From: Bacillota bacterium
GTDB lineage: Bacteria; Bacillota; Clostridia; Caldicoprobacterales; DTU083
Direction of reading: 5' to 3'
Length of the DNA: 64,000 nucleotides
Assembly: GCA_029549985.1 (NCBI GenBank)
Contig: JAKPIB010000022.1
Coordinates: 20,798 to 84,797, forward strand
In this document: in pieces, positions 33,424 to 41,951 of the stretch
Position numbering within the stretch: position 1 is the first letter of the stretch
Layout: each line of letters opens with the position of its first letter
Notes under the pieces: model-generated
The model's input: the letters and a program-made list of their open reading frames with translations, nothing else
Databases searched by the model: none
Told to the model about the DNA's origin: nothing
Position numbers and translations under genes: made by a program

Positions 33424-36285
33424 TTAGCTGTTCTCGCCCATCTTTATGCAGCTGAATATCTTCAGCCTCGACAGCATGAACCCTATGATCGACAGGCCGG
33501 CCAGCACCAGTATCCCCAGGATGACATATATCCTTATGTAGTCCCCCGCAAAGGCGATCACCCTGAAGGGCGGTATCTGGTCCTTTGCCGCAAAAGACAT
33601 CTGGAGCATGGGCACGAACAGGGAACTGGACACACCGCCGACCACGACTCCGAACAGCATGGGTATCACGGAGGTCAAGAGCTGCTCCCAGGTCATCATG
33701 GTCAAAAGCTCCCTCAGCTTTATACCCATGGCCATCATGATGCCGGACTGGAACATCCGTGCATACATGGCCAGGATCCAGAAGATCAGGAACCCCGACA
33801 GAATGATCAATACCGATATGATGAATACCAGGGTCAGGGCGCCATTTAAGCCCATCTGCACCGGATCCCGGCTGAGCTTTATATAGTCCTCGTTTATGTC
33901 AGTGATCCGGCTGATCCTGACCTTTTTATCCACAATATCCCGGTACAGCTCCTCCGTAGCGGCCCCCTCCTTCATCCTGAGCCAGACATCATAGGGCTGG
34001 ACTATGGAGTTTTCAGTAAGATAGCTCAAGTGGGCCACGACGAGCATGTCATAGACCTTGTTGTCCCTGTCGAGCTTGACATTGGGATTGTAGGTAGGCC
34101 AATAGTCGATAATGCCCGCAACCATGACCTGGGCCATGCCATTTGGCGGCCAGTATATCGTAAAGGTGTCCCAGAGCTTCAGGTTGAGCTTTTCAGCCAC
34201 ATTCCTTGAGATCAATACCATGCTCTCGCTGTAGGACATTTGGTTGATGTCGTAGTACCAATGCCTTTTGCCAAGGCCTGAAGGATACCAGGCGGTCCTG
34301 GCGAAGGCAGCGGGCTCTATGCCTAAAAGGCGGGCATAATAAGTGGTGCTCCCGCGGTAGAACCTTGCCTCGGTGTCCAGGACCTTGGCCGCGCTTTCCA
34401 CGCCCGCAAGGTCCTCAAAAACATAGGGAGGCTCTTCGTAGTGGGGCATCTTGCTCCCCGCAGCCGGCGTCTCCTCAGGCATCGGGGCTCCCGAACCGGG
34501 CGGAGGCGCCGAGCCGCCCGAGGGCACGCCTTCCCCTGTCCATATGGCTGTCAGTATATGATCTGCGCCCCTTGCATACCTGATCTTATCCCTTGCATTC
34601 TGGTTGATCGTGCGGGCGGAGGTAGCGCTGAATATGCTCGTAGAGACGGTCATCACTATAAACAGGGTCAGGAAACGGTAAGCATTGGCACTGCGGGCCA
34701 CCTGGATAAGGCTCGTATATATGGACAGGGGCCAGAAGCGCCTGCCCAGGCGGTACAGCCCCTCAACGATATAAGGAAACAGCCTTATGAAGATCATGGC
34801 AAGCCCCAGGGTAAAAAGGGCCGGGACAGCGAACAGGAGCGGGTCTATGGACATACTTTCGGCACCCGTCTGTATAAGGTCCTTCTGCCTTACCGTGAAG
34901 CGGTAGTATCCATATATGGATACTGCCAGGATCAATATATCGATGAAGTATTTTCTCCACAGGGGCGCCTTGCTCTGCCTGGTTATGTTGCGCTTGTGCT
35001 CGACTATGTTGACCCTTGTGGCGGAATAGGTGGGGAGCATGGTCATGATTATGGACAAAACCACACCGGCCACCGAAAAATACAGGGTCTGGGCATTGAA
35101 ATGGATCTTTAAGGCACCTCGGTCCACAAACTCCAGGAAGTTGCTGGTGGATCCGAGCATGCGGGTGAAGAATATGGCCAGAAGCGGACCGACCGCCAGA
35201 CCCAGGCCGCCCAGAATCAGCGATTCTATGAAATATGTCAGCATGAGCTGGCCCCGCCCTGCGCCGCGGCTTATGAGGACGGATATCTCATTCCTCTGGC
35301 GCTCGACTACAAGGGCTGAAACCATGTACAGATACAAAAGCAGCATTATGATTATCGGTACATACAAGGCCATGAGAAGGGGTGTCAGCCTGGCCTGCTG
35401 CTGCTTGTACGAAGGCAGGGAGCTTATCGTGGGTATATAGGTCATAAAGCCCTTGTTCTTGATATAGGCAGCAAGCCCGTCATACCCGGCATATACATGC
35501 TCTACATTGTCTACGTTGATCCTGTGGTAATCCATATAATAATGCCACAGGGTCTTATCTATCAGGAAATCCTCCAAAAACTCCTGCTCAAACAGCCCGG
35601 AGCTCAGGTATATGTTCCTGTTGTACTGGGACAGGTTGTCAGCCCAGTACAGGGGATTTTTGTTGTCTATCTCGAACACGCCGACTATCCTGATCGTTTT
35701 GATGCTCCTGTCGCCCAGCTTCTTGCTTTCAACGACGAACACATCGCCCACTGCCAGGTGATAGGCGTACATGGTCTGCTGGGTCACGATGACCTCATAG
35801 ACCCCGTCCTTTGCCTCGTCAGAAGGCAGGGCACCGTCAAGGAGCCTTATATTGTCATACATGTCGGAAAAATAACCAAACTTGAAGCTCAAGGGGTCGT
35901 CAGGCACAGCTCTTTGCCTGTTGTCCTCGATCACTCTGAACAGGGGCGTCTCGTGGTAGTACACCTTCTGCAGGCAGGGTATCCCGATCATTGCCAAAAA
36001 GTCACCCTCCACCCGGTCGGTGACCTCGCTGAACAGGCGCTTGTTCACTTCATAACCGCCCACATAATAATCATATTCACTTTCTATGCGCACATAGCCG
36101 GGGTACCGGTTCTTCTGCTCCTGCTGGTCCCTGAACTCTCTGTCCAGAAGGCTTTGCATTATGCCGTTGGTATATAGGGGGATGCTGCACATCAGGGCAA
36201 TGAACAATATGTATCCCATCAGTAGGCATAGTATGAGCCACCTGTTTCTGAGCATCTTCCTGAAGATCATTTTCAAAATGGACAT
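33424..36285 (-). CDS. ABC transporter permease with two FtsX-type halves
   Basis: 953 residues. Membrane helices are predicted at ~16-38, ~303-325, ~352-374, ~400-422, ~448-462, ~485-503, ~536-555, ~785-810, ~845-868 and ~905-935. Two large outer domains (~45-300 and ~565-780) separate them, which is the layout of MacB/LolC-type permeases fused in tandem. The FtsX signature region reads RQRNEISVLISRGAGRGQLM near residue 330 and again, weaker, near 820. A Pro/Gly-rich linker spans ~584-620. It follows the MacA-like gene after 12 bases. Such proteins transmit force to move lipoproteins, peptides or drugs rather than forming a pore. The needed ATPase is not in the window. Confidence 0.87.
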   Translation of the reverse strand: MSILKMIFRKMLRNRWLILCLLMGYILFIALMCSIPLYTNGIMQSLLDREFRDQQEQKNRYPGYVRIESEYDYYVGGYEVNKRLFSEVTDRVEGDFLAMIGIPCLQKVYYHETPLFRVIEDNRQRAVPDDPLSFKFGYFSDMYDNIRLLDGALPSDEAKDGVYEVIVTQQTMYAYHLAVGDVFVVESKKLGDRSIKTIRIVGVFEIDNKNPLYWADNLSQYNRNIYLSSGLFEQEFLEDFLIDKTLWHYYMDYHRINVDNVEHVYAGYDGLAAYIKNKGFMTYIPTISSLPSYKQQQARLTPLLMALYVPIIIMLLLYLYMVSALVVERQRNEISVLISRGAGRGQLMLTYFIESLILGGLGLAVGPLLAIFFTRMLGSTSNFLEFVDRGALKIHFNAQTLYFSVAGVVLSIIMTMLPTYSATRVNIVEHKRNITRQSKAPLWRKYFIDILILAVSIYGYYRFTVRQKDLIQTGAESMSIDPLLFAVPALFTLGLAMIFIRLFPYIVEGLYRLGRRFWPLSIYTSLIQVARSANAYRFLTLFIVMTVSTSIFSATSARTINQNARDKIRYARGADHILTAIWTGEGVPSGGSAPPPGSGAPMPEETPAAGSKMPHYEEPPYVFEDLAGVESAAKVLDTEARFYRGSTTYYARLLGIEPAAFARTAWYPSGLGKRHWYYDINQMSYSESMVLISRNVAEKLNLKLWDTFTIYWPPNGMAQVMVAGIIDYWPTYNPNVKLDRDNKVYDMLVVAHLSYLTENSIVQPYDVWLRMKEGAATEELYRDIVDKKVRISRITDINEDYIKLSRDPVQMGLNGALTLVFIISVLIILSGFLIFWILAMYARMFQSGIMMAMGIKLRELLTMMTWEQLLTSVIPMLFGVVVGGVSSSLFVPMLQMSFAAKDQIPPFRVIAFAGDYIRIYVILGILVLAGLSIIGFMLSRLKIFSCIKMGENS

Positions 36286-36297
36286 ATGGCTCTCCCC

Positions 36298-37434
36298 TTA
36301 GCGCAGTATTATTACGTCGCCTTCCTCAAGGCCTGAGATGACTTCTAAGTATGTGGCCGTCTGCATGCCGATGTCGATGTCCACTTCTCTGTTCTTGTCT
36401 CCCTCACGCACCAGGACATAGTTCCTGCTGCCGTATGTCCTCAGGCCCGCCTTGGGGATCACCAGCGCGTCGGAGCGTTGTTCCAGCAAAACCCTGACTA
36501 TTGCCTGGTCTCCCGGCAGTACGCTCAGGGGCAGGTCGTCCACCGTCAGTATAATAGCGTTGCGCAGCCTTTGATCTGACGGCCGCTGGCTGGTGGAGTT
36601 CGGGGTCATCACGACTGTACCCTTATAGGTCTCGCCATTTATCTCTACATCTGCCGCCATGCCCATATACAGGCCGCTTACGCTGGTGGAGTTGAGCCTC
36701 AGGTACAGGTTGGTCGGATCGACGACAGTGCAGATGGTCCTGTTGGAATCGACCCAATCACCGGGATCCAGCCCTTCGGCAAAGCTGACTATCCCGTTTA
36801 TCGGCGAACGGAGCAGGGCGTTCTCCAGCCTTTGCTTAGCCCTCTCCAGGTTGGTCTCCTGCTGCTTGAGGTTGAGCTTATATATCTCGATGTCTATATC
36901 GGTTTTCTGCCGCTGCCGCTCAAGGTTGTCCAGGCTGGCCTGGGCCTGCCTTCTGGCCTCCTCATCCTGCGCGGCGGCGAGGGCGGCTTTCGCAGCTTTT
37001 ATATCTGACAGCAGCTTCTCATAGTCGATATTCATTTTCTCAAAGGACAGCTTCTGCTTTTTCAGCTCGATCTCCATCTGGCTTATGTTGTATTCCAGGT
37101 CCTCCACATCCAGCTTGGCAAGCAGGTCTCCTTTTCTTACGAACTCACCCGATTTTATGTTGATCTCGGCGATCCTGCCTGAGTTGTCGCCAAAGCTCAA
37201 GGGATATTCGGTGACCGGTATGAAAATGCCGCTTTCCTGTATCTGGTTGACAAGGTCCATGCGCTTCACAGTATACAGGTTGTAGCTTGGCTCAGGTGGT
37301 TCTGCAAGAGGAGGGGGAAGGGGCTCCTGTTCTTTGGGCAGCAGTATGCTGCATGATGTGAATGCTGGGATGATGATTGCGGACACTAACAAAACCGAAG
37401 CGATCCTGACTGCTTTTTTCAGAGCTGTGTTCAT
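36298..37434 (-). CDS. MacA-like periplasmic adaptor lipoprotein (HlyD/RND family)
   Basis: 378 residues. The signal peptide ends in AFTSC, so the mature protein is probably lipid-anchored. A beta-barrel and lipoyl half-motif (SGRIAEINIKSGEFVRKGDLLAKLD) starts near residue 85. A coiled-coil hairpin (~110-205) follows, rich in Lys, Glu and Ala and highly alpha-helical. The second lipoyl half has LLRSPINGIVSFAEGLDPGDWVD, and the C-terminus holds the membrane-proximal barrel (IPKAGLRTYGSRNYVLVREG). Adaptors of this type work with MacB/FtsX permeases, here the gene 12 bases downstream. Confidence 0.9.
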   Translation of the reverse strand: MNTALKKAVRIASVLLVSAIIIPAFTSCSILLPKEQEPLPPPLAEPPEPSYNLYTVKRMDLVNQIQESGIFIPVTEYPLSFGDNSGRIAEINIKSGEFVRKGDLLAKLDVEDLEYNISQMEIELKKQKLSFEKMNIDYEKLLSDIKAAKAALAAAQDEEARRQAQASLDNLERQRQKTDIDIEIYKLNLKQQETNLERAKQRLENALLRSPINGIVSFAEGLDPGDWVDSNRTICTVVDPTNLYLRLNSTSVSGLYMGMAADVEINGETYKGTVVMTPNSTSQRPSDQRLRNAIILTVDDLPLSVLPGDQAIVRVLLEQRSDALVIPKAGLRTYGSRNYVLVREGDKNREVDIDIGMQTATYLEVISGLEEGDVIILR

Positions 37435-37713
37435 TTTATAGACCCCCAGTAAAATATATGTTTTTCTGATTTGACACTAGATAGCGGTTACTTTCAACAA
37501 GTGGACAGCTGCTAATTTATATGATTGTCACAAATCCATTTATCACGATTCTACCATATAACATATTATTTTACAATCCAATTTGATTTTTCCCTTGTAT
37601 TGCATTATTCCGCAAAAATTATCAGGCTTTTTGCTAAAAAGAAGGATTTCCGGCTCATTTATAGAATTAGTTTTACTATTGTACAAGCAAGAGTAGTTAC
37701 AGGGGTGAATAGC

Positions 37714-38346
37714 ATGACCCAGGCCCAGAGATCAGAAGAATACCAAACGCTTTTGAACAAGCTGCCTGGAGTGGTTTCGTCAAAGGTTTTGCTTGACGAA
37801 AACGGACATATAACCGACATACACATACTGGCCGACATTGGCCGGGGGGCCAAGCAGATAGCCCGGGACGTCCAGTCGGCATTATTGACGAAATATGACA
37901 TAGGCGTTGATCATAAAATCATCAGTATAGCCCAGGTCGATGAGGGCGGGATCCAGGTCAGGCAGTCACGCCTGGCGATCGGCCGGGTCGACCTGCAGAC
38001 AGAGCAGGGAAAAGCCCAGGCCGGCGTTGTGCTCATCAAAGACGGAGAGACCTTCGAGGGTACGGCGATAGGAGGCAATTCGGTCCAGGGCCGGCTCCGG
38101 GTCGTCGTAGAGGCCACGCTGGCAGCCATCCACAAGTGTATAGGGGCGGATTTTACCTTTGCCTTGTCTGATATCGTAAAGGTCAACCTGGCAGGCCAGT
38201 GTGCAATGCTTTTGACCGTCCTGCACTATGCAGGCTACGGCATGGAATACCTGAGCGGGTCGTCCATCGTGAAGGACGATGAGTATCTGGCCGCAGTCAA
38301 GGCTACCCTGGATGCAGTGAACCGCAGGCTCAACCAGTATTTCTGA
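37714..38346 (+). CDS. Conserved protein of unknown function
   Basis: 210 residues from ATG 37714, with GGGGTGA upstream; the open frame runs 63 codons further 5' without a ribosome binding site. The N-terminal half (NKLPGVVSSKVLLDENGHI, IHILADIGRGAKQIARDVQS, KYDIGVDHKIISIAQVDEGG) has a beta-alpha-beta pattern like a small ACT-type fold. The C-terminal half repeats a similar alternation (RLRVVVEATLAAIHKCIGADF). I have the impression that the pattern recurs in clostridia and some actinobacteria, without a known role. It is transcribed divergently from the MacA-like gene. Confidence 0.65.
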   Translation: MTQAQRSEEYQTLLNKLPGVVSSKVLLDENGHITDIHILADIGRGAKQIARDVQSALLTKYDIGVDHKIISIAQVDEGGIQVRQSRLAIGRVDLQTEQGKAQAGVVLIKDGETFEGTAIGGNSVQGRLRVVVEATLAAIHKCIGADFTFALSDIVKVNLAGQCAMLLTVLHYAGYGMEYLSGSSIVKDDEYLAAVKATLDAVNRRLNQYF

Positions 38347-38462
38347 CCCCATCAGCATAGTAAGCCAAAACATCCGTAGTCCTCTCTTTTTTTATTCAGC
38401 GGAGCGGATATAGCCTGTCTGTCTAGCGAAGGACAGAGATTGATAGATGGAGGCTATATGCG

Positions 38463-38552
38463 ATGAAGAAGATTTGGGCTAGTATAGTTACCCTGTTGAT
38501 CAGCCTTGTTTCCTTGCTGCTTGCTGGCGGCGCAATGTTCTCTTTCAGATAA
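38463..38552 (+). CDS. Small hydrophobic membrane peptide, 29 residues
   Basis: ATG 38463 to TAA 38552, with GGAGG nine bases upstream. The peptide opens MKKIWASIVTLLISLVSLLL and ends AGGAMFSFR: a basic start followed by a single membrane helix. It lies between the unknown 210-residue protein and the HD-GYP gene. The good ribosome binding site and helix argue for a real small protein; there is no other support. Confidence 0.45.
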   Translation: MKKIWASIVTLLISLVSLLLAGGAMFSFR

Positions 38553-38603
38553 ACCCACTATGACCGGATGTTTTGGCTTATCTATAAATACCAAGGAGCA
38601 GAT

Positions 38604-39920
38604 ATGATGAGCAAAAAGCTATACTACACGGTGCTCGCTACAACTACAGCAGTGACGATCGCAATATTGGCATATTGCGGCTTGAGCCTGGAAAACACCA
38701 CTTTGCCCCAGCTCCTTTTCTGGATGCTGATAGGTTCTGTCTGCGAATCACAGCCTGTATATTTTTCAAAGGGCCGCGTCGTCAGTGTGACCTTTGCCAT
38801 CCTCCTGGCCCTTCAGCTCAGTCACGGGACATATGCTGCGACCCTGGTCGCCGCTTCGTCGATAGTTTTCTTCATAATCAAGAATGAAGACGGTACATAT
38901 ACCCATACGTTCAACTTCCCCTTGAGCAAGACCCTGATGAACCTGGTCAACTTTACCTTCTCAGCCTTCTTTGCAGGCCTGGCATACGATGCGCTGTCCG
39001 GCTGGATCGGTGACAAGGGCACCTATATGTTCATACCCTTGATGATCGCTTACCTTTCTTTCGTGTTCATAATAAATACGGTTATCATGACAGCTTTCAT
39101 GAAGCTGTTGACCGGGTGCCCCTTGCTCAGCACATGGATGAAGGGTGCCCTGTGGGCTGTTCCCAACTATCTGGCCATAATGCCTCTGGGCTTTTTCATC
39201 AACAAGCTCTATGAAAACCCTTCGGGCATGGTCTATGTCATCATGCTCTTCGGCCCCCTGCTGCTGGCAAGGCGTTCCTTCAAGCTCTACCTGGATTCCA
39301 GGGAGCAATACTACAAGGTGATCAAGACCCTGACAGCAGCCATAGAGGCCAGGGATCCATATACAGAGGGCCATTCGAAGCGGGTGGAGTACTACTCTGA
39401 ACGCATCGCCCGCAAGCTGGGCTACACCCCCGGCCGGATCGAAGCCGTAAAGGTCGCGGCCCTGCTGCACGACATCGGAAAAATCGGCATAGAAGACGCC
39501 ATCCTGTATAAAAAGGGGAGCCTGACCAGCGATGAATGGGACCGCATAAGGCAGCATCCCATCATTGGAGTCAAGATACTGGAGGACGTCATTTCACCCA
39601 AAAGCGTACTGGATGCCATACTCCATCACCATGAAAGGTATGACGGCAGCGGCTATCCGGATGGGCTGAAAATGGGCCAGGTATCAACGGATGCCTATAT
39701 CCTGGGCGCAGCTGATGCCTTTGACGCCATGACCTCCGACCGGGTATACCGCAAAGCCCTCAGCAGGGATACGGCTATCAGCATTTTGGCAAATGAAAAG
39801 GGCAAGCAGTTCCATCCCGAAGTGGCAGATGCCCTGATATCGGTCCTGTTGGAAGAGGACAGGACCCAGTACGGCGAAGCTGAAAACATGCAAAAGGCAG
39901 AAGCTGACTATGTTTATTAG
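38604..39920 (+). CDS. Membrane HD-GYP domain protein (probable c-di-GMP phosphodiesterase)
   Basis: 438 residues from ATG 38604; a second ATG three bases on is equally near AAGGAG. The N-terminal ~210 residues hold about six membrane helices and resemble a MASE-type sensor. The cytoplasmic HD-GYP domain (~225-420) shows LLHDIGKIGIEDAIL, HHERYDGSGYPDGLKMG and LGAADAFDAMTSDR, with the catalytic His-Asp pair and the GYP triplet intact. HD-GYP enzymes degrade cyclic di-GMP or related dinucleotides. The downstream DUF5317 gene overlaps its end by 11 bases. Confidence 0.92.
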   Translation: MMSKKLYYTVLATTTAVTIAILAYCGLSLENTTLPQLLFWMLIGSVCESQPVYFSKGRVVSVTFAILLALQLSHGTYAATLVAASSIVFFIIKNEDGTYTHTFNFPLSKTLMNLVNFTFSAFFAGLAYDALSGWIGDKGTYMFIPLMIAYLSFVFIINTVIMTAFMKLLTGCPLLSTWMKGALWAVPNYLAIMPLGFFINKLYENPSGMVYVIMLFGPLLLARRSFKLYLDSREQYYKVIKTLTAAIEARDPYTEGHSKRVEYYSERIARKLGYTPGRIEAVKVAALLHDIGKIGIEDAILYKKGSLTSDEWDRIRQHPIIGVKILEDVISPKSVLDAILHHHERYDGSGYPDGLKMGQVSTDAYILGAADAFDAMTSDRVYRKALSRDTAISILANEKGKQFHPEVADALISVLLEEDRTQYGEAENMQKAEADYVY

Positions 39921-40488
39921 CATGATTATCCTGGCAGTCCTGCTGGGGTTGTTAAGGGGAGGCAGGCTTGCCAACCTGACCGGGATAAGGCTCAGATATC
40001 CCCTGCTGATTTTGTTGTCGGTGATAATCGAATACACCGGCCTTTTCCTTATGCAATCCGGCATTCTGTCATCGCGTCCGGTGATTTTCGCCTTCGTGGT
40101 CGTCCACTATGTCCTGCTTTTCGCCTTCATATGGCTCAACAGGGATCTGCCCTACCTGTGGTGCGCAGGAGCGGGCAGCGTGCTCAACTTTCTGGTCATA
40201 CTGGTGAACAAGGGCTCCATGCCGCTTTCAGCCAGAGTGACCGAGGTCTCCGAGGTCACGGGCAATCTAAGGCACCTGCTCGAAGGCCGCTTCCTTACCT
40301 ATCATATAATCAACGAAAGTACAAGGCTTTGGTTCCTCGGGGATGTGGTCCTCCTTCCATGGCCATTTAGCTGCTTCGTCAGCATCGGCGACATCATCCT
40401 TTACGCAGGAGTGTTCCTGCTTGTCCAGTCAGTCGTGGCCGGAGGCAAAAAGGATGAATCAGGGACAAAAGATGGATCCAAGGCTTGA
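39910..40488 (+). CDS. DUF5317 family membrane protein
   Basis: 192 residues with five predicted membrane helices: ~2-16, ~30-50, ~58-76, ~85-100 and ~155-180. The phrase VLNFLVILVNKGSMPLSA is typical of DUF5317. It starts inside the last codons of the HD-GYP gene (overlap 39910-39920), so the two are translationally coupled. Its function is not known; the pairing suggests a membrane partner of the HD-GYP enzyme. The C-terminal tail is short and charged. Confidence 0.8.
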   Translation: MFISMIILAVLLGLLRGGRLANLTGIRLRYPLLILLSVIIEYTGLFLMQSGILSSRPVIFAFVVVHYVLLFAFIWLNRDLPYLWCAGAGSVLNFLVILVNKGSMPLSARVTEVSEVTGNLRHLLEGRFLTYHIINESTRLWFLGDVVLLPWPFSCFVSIGDIILYAGVFLLVQSVVAGGKKDESGTKDGSKA

Positions 40489-40529
40489 TCCGGTCAAGAG
40501 ATCATATGGTTGATGAAAAGGGATAAAAA

Positions 40530-40560
40530 AAGAAGGGTTTTGAGCCCTCTCTTTTTATAT
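40530..40560. terminator. Weak bidirectional terminator between DUF5317 and hsp20 genes
   Basis: AGGG pairs with CCCT across a 7-base loop, flanked by AAAAAAA on the left and TTTTT on the right, so it could work in both directions. The stem is short. Confidence 0.4.
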
Positions 40561-40594
40561 ATGTGTGCAATCGTCCTTCAAATGGCCAGGGCGA

Positions 40595-41065
40595 TCACTC
40601 GATCTGTATCCTGTGCTTTCTCCTTTGCTCACCGTCGGCCTTCGGGAGTACGATGGTCAGTATGCCGTTCTGGAACCTTGCCTTGACATCCTCTTCCCTG
40701 ACCCCGTCTACATAGAAGGTCCTGGAGCAGGAGCTGAGCCTGCGCTCTCTCCGGATATAGTTCTCCCTTTCCTCGTTGGTGATCTCCTTGCGCTCGACGC
40801 CGATGGTCAGCCTGCCATCCCTCAGCTCTACACTGATCTCATCCTTGTCTACGCCGGGCAGCTCAGCTTCCACCTTGTAGGCGTTGTCGTCCTCCTTGAT
40901 GTCGACCCTGATCTGGTTGTCAAACCCATAAAAGGACGGGAAAAAGCTGTCATTGAAAAAGCGATCGAACATTGACGGTATGTCGAATATGTCCCTGATT
41001 TCTCTGTCCCTTCTCTGGATGCTATCGTTCCTTCTGTTGTAAGGTGTCAATCCGAACATTTTCAA
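40595..41065 (-). CDS. Hsp20/alpha-crystallin small heat shock protein
   Basis: 156 residues. The N-terminal arm holds IFDIPSMFDRFFNDSFFPSF. The alpha-crystallin domain spans about residues 45-140 (VDIKEDDNAYKVEAELPGVD, LTIGVERKE) and ends with the conserved ARFQNGILTIVLPKAD. A short C-terminal extension follows, RIQIE, with the I-x-I that docks oligomers. It holds unfolded proteins in the cytoplasm during heat stress. Upstream are a strong sigma-A promoter and a CtsR operator over the predicted start of transcription, so expression should rise when CtsR is inactivated by heat. Confidence 0.97.
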   Translation of the reverse strand: MKMFGLTPYNRRNDSIQRRDREIRDIFDIPSMFDRFFNDSFFPSFYGFDNQIRVDIKEDDNAYKVEAELPGVDKDEISVELRDGRLTIGVERKEITNEERENYIRRERRLSSCSRTFYVDGVREEDVKARFQNGILTIVLPKADGEQRRKHRIQIE

Positions 41066-41127
41066 TTCCTCCCTCGTTCTATTCTTAGTAATTATTATCG
41101 GTCGTTCTGCCTTGATTTATGTTTTAC

Positions 41128-41144
41128 TTTGACTTTCTTTGACC
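41128..41144 (-). promoter_or_regulatory. CtsR operator of hsp20
   Basis: On the minus strand GGTCAAAGAAAGTCAAA: two GTCAAA heptads with a three-base gap, matching the CtsR consensus. It starts eight bases downstream of the -10 box and so overlaps the predicted transcription start. No CIRCE element is present. Confidence 0.88.
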
Positions 41145-41152
41145 TTAGCTAC

Positions 41153-41181
41153 TATATACCATATGCGAGGGCTTTGTTCAA
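41153..41181 (-). promoter_or_regulatory. Sigma-A promoter of hsp20
   Basis: Minus strand TTGAAC, a 17-base spacer, TATATA, directly before the CtsR operator. Confidence 0.8.
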
Positions 41182-41321
41182 TGTTCGTAATAGACGATAT
41201 ATTGCTATTATTTGTTAATATTTGTGCTCAACTTAAATCATTTTCCGATCGCTTTGATTTTTGATTTATTTCTTGATTTATCATTCACTCTCGTGTTATA
41301 AATGCTGCAGACTGAAGCCCA

Positions 41322-41927
41322 TTAGCCCAAATGGTCAGCGATATTGACCGCAGCCACCCTCCATCCGCTGCCGCCATGCTTTATGATGCTTATCGAGCAG
41401 TTGTACAGCTCAAGGCGGCTGCATACCGTCCGGAAATCTGCTTTGAGTACATATGCCAGCATCGCTGCTATAGGCCCGAAATGAGTGACGACAGCTATCC
41501 TCTCCATGCCCGGGCACTCTGCTTCAAGGGCTTTCAGGAAGCCAACCACCCGCTTCTCCATGTCACAGGCATGTTCTCCACCAAAGGGCCTGAAATCCCA
41601 GCCATCCTCCCTTTCGGAATACAGGCTGCCGTACCTTCCTTCAGCCTGGGCAGGGGTCAGCTCATCCAGACACCCGCAGCCGGTCTCCCTCAGTTCCCTC
41701 GTAAAGAGGATACGGCCCTTATCATCAGGAAAAACAAGCCCGGCTGTCTCAGCCGCCCTGGCAGTATCACTGGCATATATGCGGTCAAGCCTGACTCCCT
41801 TAAGCCTGGCTTTGGCCATCAGCGCCTGCGTCCGGCCGCGCTCTGAAAGGCCGTAGTCAGCCCAGCCCTGGAAAACGCCCAGCACGTTGCCTTCCGATTC
41901 TCCATGCCTTATCAAATATACTTCCAT
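41322..41927 (-). CDS. Histidine phosphatase family protein
   Basis: 201 residues. The catalytic motif LIRHGESEGN lies at residues 5-14, and the second histidine is in AVVTHFGPIAAML near 145. The GWADYGLSERGRTQA region matches phosphoglycerate mutase-like and cobalamin-phosphatase-like (CobC) enzymes. The substrate cannot be told; no cobalamin genes are nearby. It starts 24 bases after the GH26 gene and so probably shares its transcript. Confidence 0.92.
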   Translation of the reverse strand: MEVYLIRHGESEGNVLGVFQGWADYGLSERGRTQALMAKARLKGVRLDRIYASDTARAAETAGLVFPDDKGRILFTRELRETGCGCLDELTPAQAEGRYGSLYSEREDGWDFRPFGGEHACDMEKRVVGFLKALEAECPGMERIAVVTHFGPIAAMLAYVLKADFRTVCSRLELYNCSISIIKHGGSGWRVAAVNIADHLG

Positions 41928-41951
41928 CCGTTAGTGCCTCGATTCCCGTTT

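Noticed and set aside
41066..41321. CIRCE element for HrcA upstream of hsp20
   Set aside because: No TTAGCACTC-N9-GAGTGCTAA repeat; only the CtsR site is present.
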